Positions 6,329 to 12,086 of a stretch of 12,086 nucleotides of DNA are shown piece after piece. Origin of the DNA: an uncultured Clostridium sp. (GTDB lineage: Bacteria > Bacillota > Clostridia > TANB77 > CAG-508); the NCBI GenBank assembly GCA_958413095.1, contig CATYUF010000048.1, positions 1-12,086 of the forward strand, read 5' to 3'. Below the pieces are notes generated by a model, which ran no database searches, was not told the origin of the DNA, and saw only the letters and a list, made by a program, of their open reading frames with translations. The translations under genes were made by a program, and so were the position numbers. Each line of letters begins with the position of its first letter. Position 1 is the first letter of the stretch.

Positions 6329-7964
6329 ATGAGCGTAAAAAATGTTGATTTATCAAATAAAATCAATGAAGTTAAAAAAGATATAAAAGAAAATTTAGAT
6401 AATGATACTAATAACATTTTAACAACCGATAATAATAAAGTTTCAAGTGGCCAAGAATTCAAGCTTGTTCAAAATCCTCAAAATAATTTACCTAATGTTA
6501 TTGATGTAAAAACAACTATGCTTGGAGTTTTAGGAATTTTTCGGAATTTTGGTTTTTATTGCCATAATTGTATTAATCATAGCTTTTGGTATTTTTACTG
6601 TATATAATGCAAATAATGATAATATAGTTTCTGGTGTTTTTATAAAAAATATTGATGTTTCTAATCTTTCAAAAAATCAAGCTAAAGAAAAAATTTCAAG
6701 TTATATAAATGAAAATTTACCTAAAAATATTGCATTAAAGCATAATGATTATGAAACTTCAATTCCATTATCATCTCTTAATTTAAGTTTTGATATTGAT
6801 TCTGCAGTTGATTCTGCTTATTCAATTGGAAAAAATGAAAATATTTTAAAAAATAGCTTTCAAGCAATAAAAACTATGTTTACACACACCAATATTGAAC
6901 CTTCTTATAGCATAGATATTGAGCAATTAGAAACTTCTTTAAAAGATATTTCTTCTAAATTGCCTGACACTGTAAAGGAAAGTGGATATTATATTGAAGG
7001 AAAAAATTTAATTATAACACCTGGAAGTGAAGGAAATATAGTTAATGTAAGTCAAATGGTTTCTTATATAAAAAACGGTTTAGCAAATTTAACTTTAAAA
7101 GATAGAACTCTAGATATTGCAACAGTAATTGAAAAACCTTCTGAAATAAATATTGATAAAATTTATGAAGAAATTTATAAAGAACCTGTCGATGCTTATT
7201 ATACTCAAGACCCTTATGCAGTTTTTCCTAGTGAAAATGGTATGGATTTTGCGATTTCCTTAGATGAAGCTAAGTCTATGCTTGAAGAACCAAAAGATGA
7301 ATATGTAATTCCTTTAAAAATATTATACCCAAATGTAACTACAAATATGATCGGAACAGAGGCTTTTCCTGATTTACTTTCTACATATTCTACGAAATAT
7401 TCTACTAGAGATAAAGACAGAACAACAAATTTACAATTAGCAGCAAATAAAATAAATGGAACTGTTTTAATGCCTGGTGAAATTTTTTCATATAATCAAG
7501 TTGTTGGAGAAAGAACTATTGCAGCAGGATACAAGGAAGCGCCTATTTATGTTAGTGGAGAAGTTGTAGACGGTTTAGGTGGAGGAATTTGCCAAATAAC
7601 TTCAACATTATATAATGCTGTACTATATGCAAATTTAGGAATTGTTTCTAGAAGTAATCATCAATTTGTTCCTTCTTATGTAACTGCTAGTAGAGATGCA
7701 ACTGTAGTTTATGGAGCTATTGATTTTAAATTTAAAAATACCAGAGATTACCCAATAAAAATTACTTGTAGTGTTTCTAATGGAATTACAACTTTCAATA
7801 TATATGGTTTAAGAAGTGCTCATGAATATGATGTAGAAATCTCTTCAAGAGTTACTGGTACAACATCTTCTGCAATTTACTCAGAAGCTTATAGAATATT
7901 AAAACAAAATGGGCAGGTTGTAAAGTCTGAACTGCTTTCTAGGGATACTTATAAAAGGCATTAA
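6329..7964 (+). CDS. VanW/YoaR-family membrane-anchored protein, frame broken at 6539-6542
   Basis: VanW-domain proteins are envelope proteins of unknown biochemical role. Translation from the ATG at 6329 (AAAAAAGGAG upstream) gives a polar 60-residue cytoplasmic tail and then TMLGVLGIF; the frame ends at 6607. Skipping one base at TTT-C (6539-6542) continues as GILVFIAIIVLIIAFGIFTVYN, a clean membrane helix. An extracellular YoaR-like region follows, then the VanW domain, with GGGICQITSTLYNA (7578-7619) as its signature. The corrected product is 544 residues. Alternatives are a separate start at TTG 6549, which has no real ribosome binding site and would shorten the helix; a 10-bp duplication (GGAATTTT occurs twice, 10 bp apart); a sequencing indel in the T5 run; or programmed +1 frameshifting. 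A terminator follows at 8075-8122. Confidence 0.85.
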
Positions 7965-8026
7965 AAATTCAATTTTCTATAATAAAAAATAAATCTTTAA
8001 AATATTATGTCTTATTAAATCTTAAG

Positions 8027-8039
8027 CTTCTTATGATAA
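8027..8039. repeat. Second left arm complementary to the terminator stem
   Basis: CTTCTTATGATAA here is perfectly complementary over 13 nt to 8099-8111, the right arm of the terminator at 8075-8115. It therefore duplicates the terminator's own left arm 48 nt upstream, and the two pairings are mutually exclusive. Confidence 0.6.
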
Positions 8040-8074
8040 TTTTAGGATTTTATAATTGACAATTCACATATTAA

Positions 8075-8122
8075 AAACCTTCTTATGAAATTTTTATTTT
8101 ATCATAAGAAGGTTTATTTTTT
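8075..8122 (+). terminator. Bidirectional terminator between the VanW gene and ypeB
   Basis: AAACCTTCTTATGA (8075-8088) pairs perfectly with TCATAAGAAGGTTT (8102-8115), a 14-bp stem with a 13-nt loop. TTTTTT follows at 8117-8122 on the plus strand. On the minus strand the stem is followed by TT and more A/T, so it can also end ypeB transcripts. It is the strongest hairpin in the window and sits between convergent genes. Confidence 0.85.
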
Positions 8123-8138
8123 AACTTTACACAAAGTT

Positions 8139-8183
8139 TTCTATATACTCATTTTTAACTCACACAATTTATTCTATATACTC
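8139..8183. repeat. Two copies of TTCTATATACTC, 33 bp apart
   Basis: TTCTATATACTC occurs at 8139-8150 and again at 8172-8183, close to three helical turns apart, in the 3' untranslated region of ypeB. The function is unknown; it may be a short duplication or a pair of protein-binding sites. Confidence 0.45.
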
Positions 8184-8219
8184 GTTATTCTAATAAAGTC
8201 AATTTCAGATAGCCTCACT

Positions 8220-9593
8220 CTACATTGCCAAAGTTCCATTAGGAGTATTAGTTATTATCAAAATATCTTCTTCTCTACCATTTTCAGCATTGATATATAC
8301 TAAAAACTCTCTATCATCAACTTTACCCTTAAACTCATAACATAAAAGTTCTGTCTTCCACTCTGTTGGAATTATTGCCATTCCTTCACTTTGAATCTCT
8401 AAGTTCTTATTTAAGTTTTTCTTAGCTTCTTCTTTTGAAATTTTTATATTGCTTACATCTCTTTGAGTATGGTTATTCAAGTATCCTGTTGTTTCTATTC
8501 CCAATACTTCTCCATTGTCTAATGCTACTTTAACCTTAATTAAATCAGGATAAGCAATTACTCCTTCTTGAGAATATGCATAATTAATTGTCATTACACC
8601 TTCTTGTTTTAAGAAATATGTTTCCTTCATATTTTTAAAACCTTTTTGCTCTAAAAATTCTATTCCTTTTTTATTTGCATCTTCACTTGAAATTATTTCG
8701 GAACTAACTTCTCTATTAGTGTTCATATATATAATATGTCCACCTTTTTTAGAAATTGAAATATTTACATTTTCATCATTATTATTTTTTATTGAAAAGT
8801 CATATGCTGGTATTGTAGCATTTTCTGAAAATCCTAAATTTGATATTTCTTTTATATTATCATTTCCAACAAATTCTTGTGCTATTTGTTTTGCTCTTTC
8901 TTCATCAATGTCATCTCCTGTTAATCCCTTTTTTTCGTTACTTGTTAAATGTTCTGAAAAAGCACCATCATAAATTAATCCACTATATTGATGAAAATTT
9001 TCTTCTAAATTCGAAAAACTTTCTTTTGATACATTATCAACTTGTTGTGCAAATGCTACTGTTCCTTTTTTAGTTAATTCTCCCCATTTAAATCTTCCTG
9101 TATTTAAATCTTCTGATAATTGATTTAAAGTGTTTTCTAATTCCACACTATATCCATGTAGTTCTTCTAAATTTGCTAATTCATCATCTGTTAAATTTTC
9201 ATTATATATATTTTTTCTTGATAATGAATAACTATAATCACTTACTTGATTTAAAAATTTTTCTGTATTTTCTAATTCTTGACTTTCTATTGGTAACATA
9301 CTAAGATAACTTTGTGCTAAATTTGCTTCCCTCCAAAGATTAGTTAATGTCTCTGCTCCATGTTCAGATGTAGTTGATATCATTGACTTAGCTAAATATG
9401 TTTCCACATTTTGAACATAATCTACTAGCTCATAAAATGCCATATTATATGAATTTTCTGAGGCTTGTCTGTATTCTCTTTGTTTTTTGTATATAATTGC
9501 TCCTAATATAGCAACTACTATTAATAATACACATATTATACTTAACATATGTCCTTTTTTTAACCTATTTTTCCAATCTTCTAATTTATTCAA
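8220..9593 (-). CDS. ypeB: Germination protein YpeB
   Basis: YpeB is needed for the cortex-lytic enzyme SleB to accumulate and stay stable in dormant spores; it lies at the spore inner membrane. The 457 residues have a basic N-terminus, a membrane helix (16-35), a helical, Glu/Asn-rich ectodomain (about 38-215, with YNMAFYELVDYVQNVETYLAKSM) and three C-terminal PepSY-like units beginning near DDIDEERAKQIAQEFVG, SSEDANKKGIEFLEQKGF and KISKEEAKKNL. This length and layout match the family. The start is TTG, chosen because AAGGAAAG (9604-9597) lies just before it; the next Met (residue 16) would lose the charged cytoplasmic end. It follows sleB on the same strand after 183 nt, the conserved sleB-ypeB order. 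Expression in the forespore under sigma-G is known for the family, but I could not find a convincing sigma-G box. Confidence 0.95.
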   Translation of the reverse strand: MNKLEDWKNRLKKGHMLSIICVLLIVVAILGAIIYKKQREYRQASENSYNMAFYELVDYVQNVETYLAKSMISTTSEHGAETLTNLWREANLAQSYLSMLPIESQELENTEKFLNQVSDYSYSLSRKNIYNENLTDDELANLEELHGYSVELENTLNQLSEDLNTGRFKWGELTKKGTVAFAQQVDNVSKESFSNLEENFHQYSGLIYDGAFSEHLTSNEKKGLTGDDIDEERAKQIAQEFVGNDNIKEISNLGFSENATIPAYDFSIKNNNDENVNISISKKGGHIIYMNTNREVSSEIISSEDANKKGIEFLEQKGFKNMKETYFLKQEGVMTINYAYSQEGVIAYPDLIKVKVALDNGEVLGIETTGYLNNHTQRDVSNIKISKEEAKKNLNKNLEIQSEGMAIIPTEWKTELLCYEFKGKVDDREFLVYINAENGREEDILIITNTPNGTLAM

Positions 9594-9596
9594 AAT

Positions 9597-9604
9597 CTTT
9601 CCTT
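9597..9604 (-). promoter_or_regulatory. Ribosome binding site supporting the TTG start of ypeB
   Basis: AAGGAAAG on the minus strand lies 3 nt before TTG (9593-9591), with the AAGGA core about 6 nt away. This decides for the TTG start over the ATG 15 codons later, which has no such motif. Confidence 0.6.
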
Positions 9605-9776
9605 GTATAATATAATAAAATTTAAAATTTGAGATTTACTATTTAATATTTATTGTTATATATTTCTTTTTAAAATTTAAAATATTATACTTACCTTTCT
9701 CCATTAATTATTTTATTTTTACTCTAAAAATTTTGGTTTAATGGTACCTTTATCTTATATTAATTTTGTCATAATT

Positions 9777-10253
9777 TTACTTACAAAATCTATGTTTCCC
9801 TATAACCTTTACTAACGGTCTTGACCAAATCCATTTGTTCGTAGCAGTATTTGGATTAAAATAATATATGCATCCCCCTGTCGGGTCCCAACCATTCATT
9901 GCATCTCTAGCAGCCTTATATACTGTTGAATTACTATCTATTGGTTGATTTATTTGACCATCTGCTACTGCTGTAAATGCACCTTTTTGATAAATTACAC
10001 CTGCTATTGTATTAGGAAATTGTGAACTTTTTACCCTGTTTAATATTACTGCTCCTACAGCAACTTGTCCTTCATATGGCTCACCTCTTGCTTCTCCATT
10101 AATAGCTCTTGCCATTAATTGAATATCTGATGTATTTGATGATGCTGCATATGAAATGTTTGGATTAACATTTTCTTGACATATATATATTAAAGTTCCT
10201 AATATTGCTATAAGTAAAATAAAAATAATTATTGTTTTTAATATTTCTTTCAT
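9777..10253 (-). CDS. sleB: Spore cortex-lytic enzyme, SleB type (catalytic domain only)
   Basis: SleB degrades the spore cortex at muramic-delta-lactam residues during germination. The 158 residues consist of a membrane helix or signal (about 7-25), a short linker and one Hydrolase_2 domain. The signature MARAINGEARGEPYEGQVAVGAVILNRV (47-74) carries the expected catalytic Glu54; SSQFPNTIAGVIYQKGAFTAV, the AAxDAMNGWDPTGG stretch and YFNP near the end complete it. Bacillus SleB is roughly 300 residues with an N-terminal peptidoglycan-binding domain, which is absent here. The domain size recalls CwlJ, but CwlJ lacks a signal segment, and ypeB follows downstream, so SleB is preferred. AGGAGG (10273-10268) lies 14 nt before the ATG, an unusually long gap. 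No terminator separates it from ypeB. Confidence 0.92.
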   Translation of the reverse strand: MKEILKTIIIFILLIAILGTLIYICQENVNPNISYAASSNTSDIQLMARAINGEARGEPYEGQVAVGAVILNRVKSSQFPNTIAGVIYQKGAFTAVADGQINQPIDSNSTVYKAARDAMNGWDPTGGCIYYFNPNTATNKWIWSRPLVKVIGKHRFCK

Positions 10254-10336
10254 ATTTAATATAATTCCCTCCTTGCTTTATTTCTCTGCATATAGCACAA
10301 ATTTTAATAAAAATTTTTTTGCAAGTTTTTTAATAC

Positions 10337-10354
10337 AATTTTAAATTTAAAATT
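10337..10354. repeat. 18-bp perfect A/T palindrome between divergent genes
   Basis: AATTTTAAATTTAAAATT reads the same on both strands. It lies in the 240-bp region between sleB and the glycosyltransferase gene, which also holds two copies of AATTTTTTTGCAA-like sequence about 40 nt apart (near 10311 and 10351). It may be a regulatory site, but composition alone can produce it. Confidence 0.4.
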
Positions 10355-10432
10355 TTTTGCAAAAATTCTTTTTTATTATAAATTTAATATTCTTTATTAG
10401 TTTGTATTTTTTTATGATTTTTATTCCAATTT

Positions 10433-10461
10433 TTGAATTTTTATAATTTTTGTGGTAAAAT
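10433..10461 (+). promoter_or_regulatory. Promoter of the glycolipid glycosyltransferase gene
   Basis: TTGAAT (10433-10438) and TAAAAT (10456-10461) are separated by 17 nt, and TGG directly before the -10 supplies an extended -10 TG. The start would be near 10468, giving a 26-nt leader that contains AAAGGA (10476-10481) before the ATG. This is a good sigma-A-type match. Confidence 0.65.
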
Positions 10462-10493
10462 GTTAAAAAATCCAGAAAGGAACGTAATTTTAT

Positions 10494-11627
10494 ATGAAAA
10501 TTTTAATTTTTTATGCTTCATATGGAGGAGGGCACTTAAAAGCTGCTGAATCAATTAATGAATGTATTTTAAATAATTATAAAGATAAAAATATTGAAGT
10601 CGAATTAATAGACTGTATGAAATATGTTAATAAAGCAATAGAAAAAATGACTACTGCCGCTTATAGAGAAATGGCAAAAAAAATGCCTTGGGCTTGGGGA
10701 AAAATATATAATGACTCTCAAAAAGGACCACTTGCACATATTAGTTCAAGGTCTAATAAAATAATGGCAATTAAATTACTTCGCCTTTTACGAGAAAAAC
10801 AACCTGATTTAATTATTTCTACACATCCTTTTGGTAGTCAAATGTGTAGTTATTTAAAAAGAAAAGGAAAAATAAATGCAAAAATAGCTACAATTTTAAC
10901 AGATTTTGCACCTCATAGTCAATGGTTAGTTGGCTCTGATTATACTGACTATTTCTTTGTAGCTCATGATAAAATGAAATCATATCTTCTTTCTCAAAAT
11001 ATAGAAGAACATAAAATATTTGTTACTGGAATTCCTCTTTCTAATAAATTCCTTTGCAAGTATGATAGAAATGATGTTTTAAAAAGCTTTGAGTTAAAAA
11101 ATAATAAATTTAATATTTTATTTTTTGGTGGTGGAGAATTCGGTTTAGGGAAAACTAGAACTGTTGAAATTTTTGAAGAGTTTACTAAATTTGCTAAATC
11201 TAAAGATTTTCAAGTGATTGGAATTGCTGGTAAAAATGAAAAAATGAAATTGGCATTTGAAAATATTGTTAGGGAAAATAACTGTGAGGAAAATGTAAAA
11301 GTATTAGAGTTTACTAATAAAGTTCCTGAATTGATGAGTATTTCTGATTTAGTAGTTACAAAACCAGGTGGTATGACTACTACTGAAAGTTTGGCATCAA
11401 GATTACCTATGATTATAATTAATCCTATTCCAGGTCAAGAAGTGGAAAATGCTGAGTTTTTAGAAAGTAAAAATATTGCAATTTGGCTAAAAAAAGATGA
11501 TGATGTTAATGAGATTTTAACAAATTTATTTGCATCTCCTACTAAATTGAAAGAAATGAAACAAAATACTAAACTTTTGGCTAATATTAATTCTACTAGG
11601 GATATTTGTGATATTTTATTAAAATAA
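10494..11627 (+). CDS. UgtP/MGDG synthase-like diacylglycerol glycosyltransferase
   Basis: Likely adds sugar from a UDP-sugar to diacylglycerol at the inner face of the membrane, making glycolipids that stabilise the membrane and can anchor lipoteichoic acid. The 377 residues follow the MGDG synthase / GT28 plan. The N-terminal half begins MKILIFYASYGGGHLKAAESI, the family's GGGH loop, and contains STHPFGSQM and TILTDFAPHSQWL, the lipid-acceptor half. The C-terminal Rossmann half has ILFFGGGEFG, then TKPGGMTTTESLASRLPMI and NPIPGQEVENAEFL (289-322), the UDP-sugar site. Length fits UgtP-type enzymes. MurG is excluded by the HLKAAESI start and the PIPGQE block. Sugar (glucose or galactose) and number of additions cannot be read from sequence. 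It has its own promoter and ends at a terminator shared with the convergent gene. Confidence 0.9.
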   Translation: MKILIFYASYGGGHLKAAESINECILNNYKDKNIEVELIDCMKYVNKAIEKMTTAAYREMAKKMPWAWGKIYNDSQKGPLAHISSRSNKIMAIKLLRLLREKQPDLIISTHPFGSQMCSYLKRKGKINAKIATILTDFAPHSQWLVGSDYTDYFFVAHDKMKSYLLSQNIEEHKIFVTGIPLSNKFLCKYDRNDVLKSFELKNNKFNILFFGGGEFGLGKTRTVEIFEEFTKFAKSKDFQVIGIAGKNEKMKLAFENIVRENNCEENVKVLEFTNKVPELMSISDLVVTKPGGMTTTESLASRLPMIIINPIPGQEVENAEFLESKNIAIWLKKDDDVNEILTNLFASPTKLKEMKQNTKLLANINSTRDICDILLK

Positions 11628-11637
11628 AATTTGTTAA

Positions 11638-11660
11638 AGGTGTGTTCACAGAACACACCT
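11638..11660. terminator. Shared hairpin terminator between convergent genes
   Basis: AGGTGTGTTC (11638-11647) and GAACACACCT (11651-11660) form a perfect 10-bp stem with a 3-nt loop, half G/C and so stable. It lies 11 nt after the glycosyltransferase stop, followed by CTTTAT. On the other strand it contains the last codons and TGA stop of the small regulator gene. The T tracts are weak on both sides, so termination is likely but not assured. Confidence 0.7.
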
Positions 11661-11909
11661 CTTTATCCAAATTTTCCCTCTGTATAATACAGGTACTAAT
11701 TCTTTTACGGGAATACGAATGTTATTTGGAAGTGAAAATCTACCTTTGTCCAAAGATCTAATTCCTAATACATTGAATTCTTTGTAATCATCTTGATATG
11801 GTACCAGCAAAATTCCATTATCATTTAATGTAATAATAATTTGCTCTACCTTTTTCAAATCTGATTTTTCTAGCAACTCCTTTGGAATAAGTATCCGCCT
11901 ATCTTCCAT
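11646..11909 (-). CDS. Small AbrB/MraZ-like DNA-binding protein
   Basis: This 87-residue protein is not one I recognise by name. Residues 4-38 (RRILIPKELLEKSDL... to IIITLNDNGILLVPY) match the AbrB swapped-hairpin pattern: R-I-x-I-P-K-E-L, a helix, then paired strands. Residues 49-85 (GIRSLDKGRFSLPNNIRIPVKE... to GKIWIKRC) repeat it with the K-G-R-x-x-L-P-x-x-I-R core. Two tandem halves recall MraZ (about 140 residues), but this is far shorter. A transcription-regulator role is inferred. The ATG has AAGGGAG (11927-11921) 11 nt away. A near-perfect promoter (11946-11974) lies between it and recR, giving it independent expression. The last codons lie inside the terminator hairpin shared with the convergent glycosyltransferase gene. 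Confidence 0.75.
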   Translation of the reverse strand: MEDRRILIPKELLEKSDLKKVEQIIITLNDNGILLVPYQDDYKEFNVLGIRSLDKGRFSLPNNIRIPVKELVPVLYRGKIWIKRCVL

Positions 11910-11945
11910 ATTATTTACTTCTCCCTTCTTAGGTTTATAATTAAT

Positions 11946-11974
11946 ATTATAACAGTAATTGCTTATTTTTTCAA
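11946..11974 (-). promoter_or_regulatory. Promoter of the AbrB-like gene, overlapping the recR stop
   Basis: On the minus strand TTGAAA (11974-11969) and a perfect TATAAT (11951-11946) are spaced 17 nt apart, the best promoter match in the window. The -35 box shares the TGA stop codon of recR (11973-11971). The start would be near 11939, about 30 nt before the ATG. Confidence 0.7.
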
Positions 11975-12086
11975 ATTTCTCTTCTTCCCTCTAACGCTTT
12001 TGTCAAAGTAATTTCGTCAGTATATTCTAAATCTCCTCCAACAGGAATTCCATGTGCTATTCTTGTTACTTTTATTCCTAATGGCT
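11971..12086 (-). CDS. recR: Recombination protein RecR, C-terminal end only
   Basis: RecR works with RecF and RecO to load RecA at gapped DNA. Only the last 37 residues are inside the window; the gene continues past the right edge. They read PLGIKVTRIAHGIPVGGDLEYTDEITLTKALEGRREI and then TGA. The conserved RecR Toprim-domain ending (TRIA.G.P.GG.LEY.DE.TL..AL.GR) is present and unbroken. The normal C-terminus indicates an intact gene as far as can be seen. Confidence 0.95.
   Translation of the reverse strand, partial: PLGIKVTRIAHGIPVGGDLEYTDEITLTKALEGRREI

Noticed and set aside
6217..6462. Minus-strand open frame across the VanW promoter and 5' end
   Set aside because: It is antisense to the start of the VanW gene, with no ribosome site and a Leu/Ser/Phe/Lys composition typical of a shadow.
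9594..9776. A 21-codon minus-strand frame starting ATGGAGAAAGG in the sleB-ypeB gap
   Set aside because: No ribosome binding site and no recognisable features; A/T-rich gaps give many such short frames.
11435..11656. Minus-strand open frame over the end of the glycosyltransferase gene
   Set aside because: It overlaps an intact gene and the terminator hairpin, and has no start signals.

Overview
The window comes from a very AT-rich, low-GC Gram-positive, spore-forming bacterium, most likely a gut-type clostridium (class Clostridia). The evidence is the strong A/T codon bias, AAGGAGG-type ribosome binding sites, short-stemmed A/T-rich intrinsic terminators, a SleB/YpeB spore-germination pair, a small acid-soluble spore protein relic, a VanW-family protein and a clostridial pilin-leader/GLUG surface protein. 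There are no rRNA or tRNA genes, no CRISPR array and no recognisable transposase gene.

Positions 1-2669 (minus strand) hold a peptidoglycan precursor unit. A promoter at 2641-2669 reads murF (2609-1200) and then ddl (1106-63), ending at an intrinsic terminator (16-45). Ddl makes D-Ala-D-Ala and MurF attaches it to the UDP-MurNAc-tripeptide, so the two genes supply consecutive steps.

Positions 2736-6006 (minus strand) look accessory. A 753-residue protein with a type IV pilin-like leader and about 16 GLUG-type beta-helix rungs (5119-2858) has its own promoter and terminator. A non-coding stretch of nearly 700 bases follows, then an SspF-type spore-protein gene broken by an in-frame TAA (6006-5827). 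An exact 25-nt repeat lies just 3' of both genes in the same orientation (2830-2854 and 5767-5791), suggesting a REP-like dispersed element.

Positions 6007-8122: a T-rich tract leads to an extended -10 promoter and a plus-strand VanW-family gene (6329-7964). Its reading frame is broken by one extra base inside the membrane segment, at a TTT-C/CGG site. The gene ends at a strong bidirectional terminator.

Positions 8220-10253 (minus strand) carry sleB followed by ypeB, the spore cortex-lytic enzyme and its partner. Divergent from them, a UgtP/MGDG-synthase-type glycolipid glycosyltransferase (10494-11627) has a near-consensus promoter. It converges on a small AbrB/MraZ-like regulator (11909-11646), with which it shares a terminator hairpin. 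The window ends in the 3' end of recR (12086-11971), whose stop codon overlaps the regulator's -35 box.

Most genes concern the cell envelope (murF, ddl, VanW protein, glycolipid synthase, surface protein) or spores (sleB, ypeB, sspF relic). The best candidates for a second look are the VanW frameshift site, the pilin-leader GLUG protein with near-identical tandem 168-bp repeats, the paired 25-nt repeats, and the tiny double swapped-hairpin regulator beside recR.
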